Shown: positions 7,606 through 14,951 of the stretch, one piece after another
How positions within the stretch are numbered: position 1 is the first letter of the stretch
Layout: the number at the start of each line of letters is the position of its first letter
Assembly (NCBI RefSeq): GCF_000737325.1
Contig: NZ_CP011125.1
Location: forward strand, 1,054,001-1,118,000
Length of the DNA stretch: 64,000 nt
Reading direction: 5' to 3'
From: Sandaracinus amylolyticus
Lineage (GTDB): Bacteria; Myxococcota_A; Polyangia; Polyangiales; Sandaracinaceae
Notes under the pieces: generated by a model
The model's input: the letters and a program-made list of their open reading frames with translations, nothing else
Told to the model about the DNA's origin: nothing
Database searches by the model: none
Position numbers and translations under genes: made by a program

Positions 7606-8454
7606 ATGGACCGCAACCTCGTGCTCGGTGTCGCCCTGCTCGCGGTCGGGGTCGCGATCGCGACCTACTCGACGCTCGTCGATCCCGACGCGCTCCCCGC
7701 GCGCTGGTGGCGGGCGCGCGAGGCCGCGCTCGCCGGAGATCTCGCGTTCGTGCGCGCGAAGGTCTCGGCGCGGACCGTGCTGATCGCGCAGGCGATCGGC
7801 GTCGTGGGCGCGCTCTCGCTCGCGATGGTGAGCGGACAGCCGCTCTTCGTACTGGTGGTGCCGTTTCTCGTGATCGGGCCAGCGCTGCACCTCCAGAAGG
7901 CGCGCGCCGCGCGCGTCACCGCGGTCGAGAGCGACGTCGAGGCGTGGCTCACCGCGATGGCGAGCTCGCTGCGCACCGACGGATCGATCGGCGGCGCGCT
8001 CGCCTACGCGTCGCGCCTCTCGACCGGCGCGATGTCGGAGGAGCTCGAGGTGCTGCTCGTCGAGTGCGAGCTCGGCGCGACGCTCGACGACGCGCTCCGG
8101 CGCCTCTCCGAGCGCATCCGCAGCCCGATGATCACCGGCGTCGTCGCGCTGCTGCTGGTGGGCCGCCGCACCGGTGGCGAGCTGCCCGCGCTGCTCGAGA
8201 GCAACGCGCGACAGCTGCGCGAGATCGCGCGCCTCGAGGGCGTGATCCGCAGCAAGACCGCGGAGGGCAAGGGCCAGATCTGGGTGCTCGGCGCGCTGCC
8301 GCTCGCCATCGCGCTCGCGCTGCGCGCGCTGAGCCCGGGGTACTTCGACCCCCTCTTCGAAGGGCTCATCGGCGGGATCGTGCTCGCGCTCGCGATCGCG
8401 CTCTGGCTCGCGGCGATCTTCACGGCGCGCTCGGTGCTCGCGCTGGAGGTGTGA
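7606..8454 (+). CDS. tadB: TadB-like inner-membrane platform protein
   Basis: The 282-residue protein has the T2SSF/TadB layout. Two N-terminal hydrophobic segments (about 5-22 and 60-90) precede a cytoplasmic helical domain around SDVEAWLTAMASSLRTDGSI (about 107-215), which contains the Gly-rich RRTGGELPALLESNA. Two membrane helices close the protein (about 225-282). TadB and TadC together form the platform that couples the TadA motor to pilin. It follows cpaB by 13 bases with AAGGAG upstream and is separated from tadC by only four bases. Confidence 0.88.
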   Translation: MDRNLVLGVALLAVGVAIATYSTLVDPDALPARWWRAREAALAGDLAFVRAKVSARTVLIAQAIGVVGALSLAMVSGQPLFVLVVPFLVIGPALHLQKARAARVTAVESDVEAWLTAMASSLRTDGSIGGALAYASRLSTGAMSEELEVLLVECELGATLDDALRRLSERIRSPMITGVVALLLVGRRTGGELPALLESNARQLREIARLEGVIRSKTAEGKGQIWVLGALPLAIALALRALSPGYFDPLFEGLIGGIVLALAIALWLAAIFTARSVLALEV

Positions 8455-8458
8455 CGTG

Positions 8459-9361
8459 ATGACGACCTCGCTCGCATGGCTGACCTACGGGCTCGCGCTC
8501 GCCGCGATCGGCTTCGTGCTCGCGTCGATGCTCGTCGCCTCGGAGCCGCCGCTCGCCGACGCGCGCGCCGGACATCGCGGGATCCTCCGCGCGCGCAGCA
8601 TCGCGGCCGGTGGGCTCGTGCGGTGGATCGATCCGATCGTGCGCCACGTCGCGGCATGGCTGCCGTCGTCGCGCCTGGGATCGCTCGGGGTGCGCGCCGA
8701 AGAAGCGCTGGCGCGCGCGGGCTCGCCACACGGATGGGTCGCGTCGGAGCTCGTCGCCGCGTCGATCGTGCTCTCCGCGATCGCCACGCTCGGCGCGCTG
8801 CTCGCCTGCGCGATGGTGCCGCGCGTGCCGATCGCGCTGGTGCCCCTCGCGACGATGGTCGGTGCGGCGCATCCGCTCTCGATCCTGCGCGAGGCGCGCG
8901 CGCATCGCGAGCGCACGATCACCCGCGCGCTCCCGGGATGTGTCGAGGTCATGGCGCTCTGCATGAGCGCGGGCATGGACTTCGTCGGCGCGGTGCGCAC
9001 GACGCTCTCCGACGCGGTCGCGGCGGGCACGCCGCTCCACGACGAGCTCACGCGCATGCTCGAGGAGCTGCAGCTCGGGTCGACGCGCGGCGCTGCGCTG
9101 GCGCGCCTCGGAGAGCGCGTGCCGACGCGCCCGGTGCGCGATCTCGTGAACGCGGCGCTGCGCGCGGAGGAGAAGGGGAGCCCGCTCGCCGACGCGCTCG
9201 CGGTGCAGGCGTCGGTGCTGCGGCAGCGCCGCGGCGTCGCGGTGGAAGAAGCGGCGGCACGCGCGAGCCTCGCGCTCCTCGCACCGCTCACGTTGGTGTT
9301 CGGCGCCATCATGCTGCTCGTTCTCGGGCCGATGGCGCTCTCGATCGCGGAGGGACTCTGA
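8459..9361 (+). CDS. tadC: TadC-like inner-membrane platform protein
   Basis: The roughly 300-residue protein is the second T2SSF platform protein. N-terminal membrane helices (about 5-25 and 95-135) are followed by a cytoplasmic domain with LPGCVEVMALCMSAGMDFVG and a Gly/Arg-rich LGERVPTRPVRDLV segment. It ends in a hydrophobic segment (LLAPLTLVFGAIMLLVLGPM). GGAGG at 8445-8449 serves either GTG 8456 or ATG 8459; I use the ATG. The stop overlaps the next start (TGATG). It pairs with TadB as expected in Tad loci. Confidence 0.86.
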   Translation: MTTSLAWLTYGLALAAIGFVLASMLVASEPPLADARAGHRGILRARSIAAGGLVRWIDPIVRHVAAWLPSSRLGSLGVRAEEALARAGSPHGWVASELVAASIVLSAIATLGALLACAMVPRVPIALVPLATMVGAAHPLSILREARAHRERTITRALPGCVEVMALCMSAGMDFVGAVRTTLSDAVAAGTPLHDELTRMLEELQLGSTRGAALARLGERVPTRPVRDLVNAALRAEEKGSPLADALAVQASVLRQRRGVAVEEAAARASLALLAPLTLVFGAIMLLVLGPMALSIAEGL

Positions 9362-10221
9362 TGCGCATCCGAGCTCGGGCTCACGTGGACTACGAGGACG
9401 GCACGCGCGACACGTTCGAGCTCGCGCGCTCGCCGATGACGATCGGGCGCGCGCCGACGTGCGACGCCGCGCTGATCGGAGCGCGACGTGTCGAGTGGGA
9501 GCACGCGCGCATCGAGCTCACGCGCGACGCGGTGTGCCTCACGCCGCTCGCGACGCCGGACGAGACGCCGGTGCGCACGCCGTATGGACGCGCGGTCGCG
9601 CTCGGCGATGCGCGCATCACGTTCGAGCGCGTCGAGGGGCCGGGCATGCGCGCGTACTGGATGCGCGGGCTCTCGGTCGCGGTCGCGACGGTGATCGTCG
9701 CGTCGCTCGGCACGCTCGTGATCGGGCGGCGCGGTGCGCGCGCGGCGGCGGAGGAGGACACGCCGAGCGCGTCGCGCCCTGCGCTCTTCGACGACGACCA
9801 CGTCGCGTCGTGCGATCAGGAGGAGCGCGCGGGGCGGCGCACGCTCGAGCTCTCGCTGGCGGCGCGCGCGCTGCGCGAGCAACGCGCGTTCGACGTGCAG
9901 GACGGAGTGCGCGCCGTCGAGACCTTCGCGCGCGCGGCGGCGTGCGCCGAGCACGTGGGCGACGCGCTCGGCGCGGACGCGCTGCGCGCCGAGGGCGACG
10001 CGCTGCGCATGGAGCTCGAAGAGCGCGCGGCGAGGTTGATCGCGCGGGTGCGGCGAGCGCGACAGCGCGAGGACGTGGAGGCGGAGCGCACCGCGCTGCG
10101 CTCGCTGCTCGACCTGCTCTCGCATCGCGACGACGCGCTGACTCAGGAGTACGTCGCGCGGGCGCGCACGCTCGAGGCCGAGGCGTCGCGGACCTCGCGC
10201 TTCCCGCGGCTCGGGCGCTGA
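9361..10221 (+). CDS. Membrane-anchored FHA-like protein ending the Tad operon
   Basis: The 286-residue protein begins with a degenerate FHA domain (about 1-95). It keeps IGRAPTCDAAL and the His of EHARIEL but lacks the usual Ser before that His and the STNGT loop, so phosphothreonine binding is doubtful. One membrane helix follows (about 100-120), then a long charged helical region (about 140-285). TGATG overlap with tadC puts it in the operon. Such proteins could link kinase signalling to the secretion platform; that is inference. It converges on the kinase gene seven bases downstream. Confidence 0.78.
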   Translation: MRIRARAHVDYEDGTRDTFELARSPMTIGRAPTCDAALIGARRVEWEHARIELTRDAVCLTPLATPDETPVRTPYGRAVALGDARITFERVEGPGMRAYWMRGLSVAVATVIVASLGTLVIGRRGARAAAEEDTPSASRPALFDDDHVASCDQEERAGRRTLELSLAARALREQRAFDVQDGVRAVETFARAAACAEHVGDALGADALRAEGDALRMELEERAARLIARVRRARQREDVEAERTALRSLLDLLSHRDDALTQEYVARARTLEAEASRTSRFPRLGR

Positions 10222-10228
10222 CGTTCGC

Positions 10229-12391
10229 TCAGCGTGTGAGGGCGACCGCGAGGATCACGATCGCGATCGACACGCCGATCGCGATCGTGATCACACGCCG
10301 CGCGCGGAGCGCGTCCTCGGAGGCACGCACCAGCGCGCGCGCGTCCTCCGGCCACGCAGGCGGCGCGCCTCCCGCCGCCGCGAGCTCGTCGAGCTCGGCG
10401 CGCGTGAGCAAGAGCGCGCGCGCACGACCGCTGCGCGCCCAGCGCTCCGCGGCCGCGAGCACGGTGCGGTGCACGTCGGGCTGGGTCGCGATCCACTCGG
10501 CGAGGCGAGGCCAGGCGCGCACGAGGCCCGGGTGCGCCAGCGTGATGGTCTCGCCGTCGCGCGCGAGGATTCGCTCGTCGACGAGGCGCTCGACGAGGGC
10601 ACTGGCCGCATCGCCGAGCCCCGCGACGAGCCGCTCGCGCGCGATCGTCCCCGCGTCCGCGGTGCGTCGCAGCACGGCGCGCGCAAGCCCGAGGTCGGCG
10701 TCGGAGAGCCGCGCGACCCACGCCTCGGCGTGCGCCGCGAGCGCGCCGACCGCGCCGCCGATCGCGTCGTAGTCCGCGCGGGTGAGCGACGTGCCTTCGC
10801 GGCGCTCCCACAATCGTTGGAGCACCAACGAGACGATCGGCAGGCTCGCGCTGCTCGCGGCCGCGCTCGTCTCCTCCACGAGCACGTCGACGATGGTCGC
10901 GTCCTCGGCCTCCGCGCGATCGAGCGAGCGCGTGATCGCTTCGTGCAGCGCGGCGCCCGCGAGCGGCCGGACGCGCGTCGTCGCGGTGCTCGGGTCGCCG
11001 GTGATCGTCTCGTCGCGCGCGACCACGACGATGCGCACCGGCTCCGCGGGATCGCCCACCGCGCGCGCGAGCGCTGCGCCCAGCAGGCGCGTCTCGTCGC
11101 GCTCGCTCGACGGATCGTCGAGCGGATCGATCACCAGCAGGACGCGCTTGCGCAGCGCGGTCGCGAGCCGTCCGAGCGCGAGACCGAGCGCGCCCGGAGA
11201 CGCGCGCAGCCGCGCCTCGAGGTCACGATCGTCGCGCCCCTCCGAGGCGTCGGCGATCGCGCGCGCGATGCTCGCGAACGGGCTCGGCCCCGGCTCGACC
11301 ACGAGCACGTGCCAGCGCTGCGTCGCCTCCAGCCTCGGCACGAGCCCTGCGCGCACGAGCGACGTCTTGCCCACGCCCGCGGGACCGACGACGCGCGTCA
11401 GCGGCTCGCGCTCGACCCGCGCGACGAGCTCGTCGATCTCGCGCTCCCGCCCGCGGAAGACGTCGGCGTCGCGCCGCTCGTAGGCGGCCAGGCCGCGGTA
11501 CGGCTCGCGCGTCGCGAGCGTCGGCGCGAGGCGCGCGAGCTCGGTCGCGATCTCCGCTGCGCTCGGTCGCGCTCCGGGATCGCGCGACAGGCATCGGAGC
11601 ACGAGCGCCGAGAGCTCCGGGGGCACGCGCGACGGGAGCGGCGGGAACGGCTGCTCGCCGTCGAGGCGCGCCATCAGCGCGACGGGATCGAGGCCCGCGA
11701 GCGGCTGCTTCCGCGCGAGCATCTCGTAGAGCACGAGCCCGATCGCCCACGAGTCGGTGCCGCGCGCGTCGCGCCCTTCCCACTGCTCGGGCGCCATGTA
11801 CGCCGGCGTGCCCGCGATCGACGCGTCGGGCGAGCGCGAGATCGCGGAAGGGCGCAGATCGAAGCGCGTGAGATCGTCGGGCGCGACCGGGCCGTCCTCC
11901 TCGACGAGCCGTGCGATGCCGAAGTCGAGCACGCGCACGCGATCGTCGTGTCCCACCACGACGTTGCTCGGCTTCAGATCGCGATGGAGCAGCCCGACGT
12001 CGTGCGCCGCCGCGATCGCGCGCGCGATGCCCTCGGCGAGCTGCGCCGCGCGGCCGATGGTCGGGGGATCGGCGCGCAGCAGCTGGTGCAGCGTGCGGCC
12101 GTGCACGTACTCGAGCGCGACGTAGGGACGACCGCCGTGCTCGCCGACGTCGTAGACCGTGATGACGTTCGGGTGCGAGAGCGACGCGGTCGCGCGCGCC
12201 TCGAACGTGAACTGCGCCCGCGCGCGCGCCGAGCCCACGAGCGTGCGCGAGAGGAATTTCAGCGCGGCGAGGCGCCCGAGCTCGACGTGCCGCGCGAGGT
12301 AGACGCGACCCATGCCGCCCGACGCGATGGGACGGAGCACGCGGTACGGCCCGACGATCGCTCCGACCTCGGAGCCCTCCGCGACGCTCAT
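10229..12391 (-). CDS. Hanks-type Ser/Thr kinase fused to a STAND-type NTPase, membrane-anchored
   Basis: The 720-residue protein starts with a complete kinase domain (about 14-285): the G-loop ASGGMGRV, Lys45, HRDLKPSN with D138, DFG at D156, and GTPAYMAPEQ. A second domain begins at about 300 (YRGLAAYERRDADVFRGRE) and carries Walker A GPAGVGKTS (about 340) and Walker B LLVIDPLDD, as in nSTAND-type NTPases. A winged-helix-like region follows. The protein ends in a single membrane helix (ITIAIGVSIAIVILAVAL). STAND modules are usually switches that sense a ligand by oligomerising. It lies between the two Tad half-loci and is divergent from the Asp-Arg-repeat gene 2, sharing a 143-base control region. 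Confidence 0.9.
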   Translation of the reverse strand: MSVAEGSEVGAIVGPYRVLRPIASGGMGRVYLARHVELGRLAALKFLSRTLVGSARARAQFTFEARATASLSHPNVITVYDVGEHGGRPYVALEYVHGRTLHQLLRADPPTIGRAAQLAEGIARAIAAAHDVGLLHRDLKPSNVVVGHDDRVRVLDFGIARLVEEDGPVAPDDLTRFDLRPSAISRSPDASIAGTPAYMAPEQWEGRDARGTDSWAIGLVLYEMLARKQPLAGLDPVALMARLDGEQPFPPLPSRVPPELSALVLRCLSRDPGARPSAAEIATELARLAPTLATREPYRGLAAYERRDADVFRGREREIDELVARVEREPLTRVVGPAGVGKTSLVRAGLVPRLEATQRWHVLVVEPGPSPFASIARAIADASEGRDDRDLEARLRASPGALGLALGRLATALRKRVLLVIDPLDDPSSERDETRLLGAALARAVGDPAEPVRIVVVARDETITGDPSTATTRVRPLAGAALHEAITRSLDRAEAEDATIVDVLVEETSAAASSASLPIVSLVLQRLWERREGTSLTRADYDAIGGAVGALAAHAEAWVARLSDADLGLARAVLRRTADAGTIARERLVAGLGDAASALVERLVDERILARDGETITLAHPGLVRAWPRLAEWIATQPDVHRTVLAAAERWARSGRARALLLTRAELDELAAAGGAPPAWPEDARALVRASEDALRARRVITIAIGVSIAIVILAVALTR

Positions 12392-12435
12392 GCGGCGCGA
12401 GGATGCCGCGTCGATGAACGCGTGCCCAGGGGGTC

Positions 12436-12480
12436 ATGCGCATGCGCATGGCCGATGCCCGCCGCGATGCGCATGCGCAT
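12436..12480. promoter_or_regulatory. Pair of perfect 14-bp palindromes, putative operators
   Basis: ATGCGCATGCGCAT occurs at 12436-12449 and again exactly at 12467-12480, each a perfect palindrome. Their centres are 31 bases apart (three helical turns), with CGATGCCC between them. They lie in the divergent spacer between the STAND kinase and the Asp-Arg-repeat gene 2. I infer a dimeric regulator binding cooperatively on one DNA face. Confidence 0.6.
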
Positions 12481-12505
12481 CGCTCGTCCGGGCTCGCGGA
12501 TCGCG

Positions 12506-12521
12506 CGGCACGCTCGCTGCT
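12506..12521 (+). promoter_or_regulatory. Sigma-54-type promoter before Asp-Arg-repeat gene 2
   Basis: CGGCACGCTCGCTGCT has GG at 12507-12508 and GC at 12519-12520, ten bases apart. It matches the element at 4164 at 13 of 16 positions. The GC is 15 bases before ATG 12535, nearly the same geometry as for the paralogue at 4192, again predicting a nearly leaderless mRNA. Confidence 0.55.
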
Positions 12522-12534
12522 CCGCGCGTCATCG

Positions 12535-13464
12535 ATGGACACCGACCACACGAAGCCACGCTCGCTCCGACGCGACACGCGCGGAGCGATGAGCACGCAG
12601 CAGATCATCATCACGACGTTCGTCGCCGTCGCAGGCGTGACGACGATGGGCTCGCTCGGCTTCGCATCGAGCGAGGCGTTCGTCGGCGAGGCCGGCGAGC
12701 TCGACGACTCGGCGATCGCGGGGCTCGACGACGGGCTCGGCGCGCCCGACCTCGACGGCGCGTTCGTCCCACCCGGCGTTCCCGATCCCGATCGTCGTCG
12801 CGACCGAGATCGCGATCGTGATCGAGATCGAGATCGTGATCGCGACGGCCCGCGCGATCGTGGGCGCGACGCCGGTGTCGATCGCGGCGCGCCCGACGCC
12901 GGCGCCGAGGAGATGGTCTGCAGCGCGCGCGACCGTCGCAACCCGCGCAGTCGACCCGCGAACGGCAGCCAGGGCCAGCAGGTGCCGACGGTGAGCGACT
13001 ACTACAACCCCGCGGCGATCGGGCACCACCCCGGGCAGCCGAACTTCTACTCGGTGCCGACGCGCAACGGCAGCGGACCGAGCGTGTGGGTCTCGACGAT
13101 CCCGATCGATCAGTCGGACTTCGAGGACATCGTCGACGGCTCTCCGGGCCGCACGTACGTGCTCAGCGGGACGCACGGCTCGGAGGACGGCGAAGGGCCC
13201 GGCGCGTGTCGCAGCAACGGCATGCCCGCGAGCGGCGCGAACGGCATCCACGAGGGTCAATTCCTCGACGAGGATCGCCAGCGCTGGTCCGGCACGCCGG
13301 GGGTGGTCGTCGAGGACGCGTCGAGGCTCTCGCAGCGCGCGGTCGCGAACCGCATCCGCCAGCTCGTGCGCAACCTCGGGCCGAACGATCGGATCGTGCT
13401 CGCGTGGTGCTACAGCGAGCGCAACACCGGGCTCACCAGCATCCTCGAGAACGGTTGTCTGTAG
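12535..13464 (+). CDS. Asp-Arg-repeat protein 2: prepilin-like signal, DR tract, HG/C C-terminal domain
   Basis: The 309-residue protein has the same N-terminal module as the protein at 4192: DTRG17 followed by AMSTQ (Gln, not Glu, at +5), a hydrophobic helix, AFVGEA, LDDS, LDDGL, GAPDL, then DRRR at 86-89 and seven Asp-Arg pairs. A linker leads to an unrelated C-terminal domain (about 150-309). In it TYVLSGTHG (His214) and RIVLAWC (Cys292) recall the hydrophobic-HG and hydrophobic-C blocks of clan CD cysteine peptidases. Polymorphic-toxin domains can look similar. I chose ATG 12535 because it aligns the signal with the paralogue. A kinase gene follows after nine bases. Activity and target are unknown. 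Confidence 0.8.
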   Translation: MDTDHTKPRSLRRDTRGAMSTQQIIITTFVAVAGVTTMGSLGFASSEAFVGEAGELDDSAIAGLDDGLGAPDLDGAFVPPGVPDPDRRRDRDRDRDRDRDRDRDGPRDRGRDAGVDRGAPDAGAEEMVCSARDRRNPRSRPANGSQGQQVPTVSDYYNPAAIGHHPGQPNFYSVPTRNGSGPSVWVSTIPIDQSDFEDIVDGSPGRTYVLSGTHGSEDGEGPGACRSNGMPASGANGIHEGQFLDEDRQRWSGTPGVVVEDASRLSQRAVANRIRQLVRNLGPNDRIVLAWCYSERNTGLTSILENGCL

Positions 13465-13473
13465 AGTAGGTGG

Positions 13474-14418
13474 GTGCACGAACGGCTCGTTCCCGGCGCG
13501 ACGCTCGGCGGCTACGTCGTCGAGCGTCATCTCGCGCGTGGCGGCATGGCGGACGTCTATCTCGCGCGCGATCGCGCGAGCGGTGCGCACGTCGCGCTCA
13601 AGGTGATCGCGGCCGACGTCGAGGTGGTGCAGCGCGAGCTCGAGCACGAGGCGCGCGCCGCGACGTGCGTGCGTCATCCGAACGTGGCCGCGACCATCGC
13701 GGCGGGTGTCGACGCGGGACGTGCGTTCCTCGTCATGGAGCACGTCGACGGCGTCTCGGTGCGCGATCTGCTCGGCGCGCTGACCCGCGTCGTGGTGCCG
13801 ATCGCGGTGCGGCTCCACGTCGTCGCGGGCGCGGCGCGCGGCCTCGACGCGGCGCACGAGGCGCGCGACGCGCGTGGCGCACCGCTCGGTCTCGTCCACC
13901 GCGACGTGAGCCCGTCGAACCTGCTGCTCGCGCGCAGCGGCGAGGTCCGGGTGATCGACTTCGGCATCGCGAAGACGCGCGAGCGCGCGACGCAGACTCG
14001 GCTCGGCGTGCTCAAGGGGAAGCTCTCGTACATGTCGCCCGAGCAGGCCGCGGGGGCGCGGCTCGACGCGCGCAGCGATCTCTTCTCGCTCGGGATCGTG
14101 CTCCACGAGCTGCTCTCGGAGCGGAAGCTCTTCGCGGCCGCGAGCCCTGCGGAGCTGCGCCGTCTCGTGGTGCGCGCGGAGATCCCGCCGCTCCCTGCGC
14201 ACGTCCCCGCGCCGATCGCGGAGCTCGTCGCCGCGATGCTGCAGCGCGATCCCGCATCACGCCCTGCGAGCGCGAGAGAGATCGCGGAGACGCTCGAGCG
14301 CGCGCTACGAGGCGACGAAGCGGCGCAGCTCGCGCCGATCGTGGACGCGCTGGTCGATGGGCGCGCACACGAGGACGCGCTCTACGACGCCGCGACGCGG
14401 ATCGACGAGCTCGACTGA
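13474..14418 (+). CDS. Cytosolic Hanks-type Ser/Thr kinase
   Basis: The 314-residue protein is a nearly bare kinase domain: G-loop ARGGMADV (22-29), Lys43, catalytic loop HRDVSPSN with D144, DFG with D162, and an activation segment containing LKGKLSYMSPEQ. The loop VSPSN in place of LKPEN is typical of myxobacterial kinases. There is no membrane helix or sensory domain; a short helical tail follows (about 270-314). Translation starts at GTG 13474, nine bases after the Asp-Arg-repeat gene 2, so both are probably cotranscribed. It may phosphorylate something in that pathway or signal to FHA proteins nearby (9361, 16059). Confidence 0.88.
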   Translation: MHERLVPGATLGGYVVERHLARGGMADVYLARDRASGAHVALKVIAADVEVVQRELEHEARAATCVRHPNVAATIAAGVDAGRAFLVMEHVDGVSVRDLLGALTRVVVPIAVRLHVVAGAARGLDAAHEARDARGAPLGLVHRDVSPSNLLLARSGEVRVIDFGIAKTRERATQTRLGVLKGKLSYMSPEQAAGARLDARSDLFSLGIVLHELLSERKLFAAASPAELRRLVVRAEIPPLPAHVPAPIAELVAAMLQRDPASRPASAREIAETLERALRGDEAAQLAPIVDALVDGRAHEDALYDAATRIDELD

Positions 14419-14435
14419 GCGGACCGGCTCCGCTC
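14417..14435 (+). terminator. Weak hairpin after kinase gene
   Basis: GAGCGGA (14417-14423) pairs with TCCGCTC (14429-14435) around a five-base loop and overlaps the stop of the kinase gene. It faces the convergent LuxR remnant. The seven-bp stem without a T-tract is only a possible terminator. Confidence 0.4.
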
Positions 14436-14465
14436 GCGCTGCTCCTCGCGGATCCTCGATCACCC

Positions 14466-14838
14466 TCAGCCGCCGAGGCAGCGCGAGACGAGCTCGGTGC
14501 GCGAGCCCACACCCGCCTTCCGGAGCACCGACGACACGTGGAGCTCGACGACCGAGATCGATCGGTGCCACGCCGCCGCGATTTCCTCGTTCGACGCGCC
14601 GCGCACCGTCGGCGCTTCGCGACGCGAAGCGACTCCCGTGCTCGAACATCGCGTCGGGGCCACCGAGGTCGTGCTCCACGCGCTCCAACATCGCGGCGAA
14701 CGCGTCCCACGAGACGCGGCGCTCGGGCGCGCCGATCGTCCCGAGGTCGAGCCCGCGCGCCAGCCGCTCGAAGCGTCGCGGCGAACGGCGGAGCGCGCCG
14801 AGGAAGTCGTCCACGAAGATGCCCGCCACCACGCTCAT
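14466..14838 (-). pseudogene. LuxR-type regulator remnant, frameshifted and internally deleted
   Basis: Starting at ATG 14838, one frame reads MSVVAGIFVDDFLGALRR followed by a sensible N-terminal region of about 70 residues (SPRRFERLARGLDLGTIG, WDAFAAMLERVEHDLGG), then degenerates. A different frame, from about 14610 to the stop at 14466, encodes a clear GerE/LuxR helix-turn-helix: GASNEEIAAAW, ISVVELHVSSVLRKAGVG, SRTELVSRCLGG. The two pieces are out of frame, and the total is far shorter than a normal regulator of this type. I therefore read it as a regulator that lost its middle part and frame. Confidence 0.65.
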
Positions 14839-14951
14839 CGCGTCGTGAGGATGCGGCGTGCGCGCGCGCGCCGACAGGGACCTCGGGTTTCCCCCAGTGT
14901 CGTCGCGCTCGCGCGCTCGTGCATCGTCGCCGCCGGTCGGGAGGACTGCGC

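Noticed and set aside
10812..10830. CGTTGG/CCAACG hairpin resembling the palindrome at 46669
   Set aside because: It lies well inside the STAND kinase coding sequence, so a terminator role is unlikely. The match is short.
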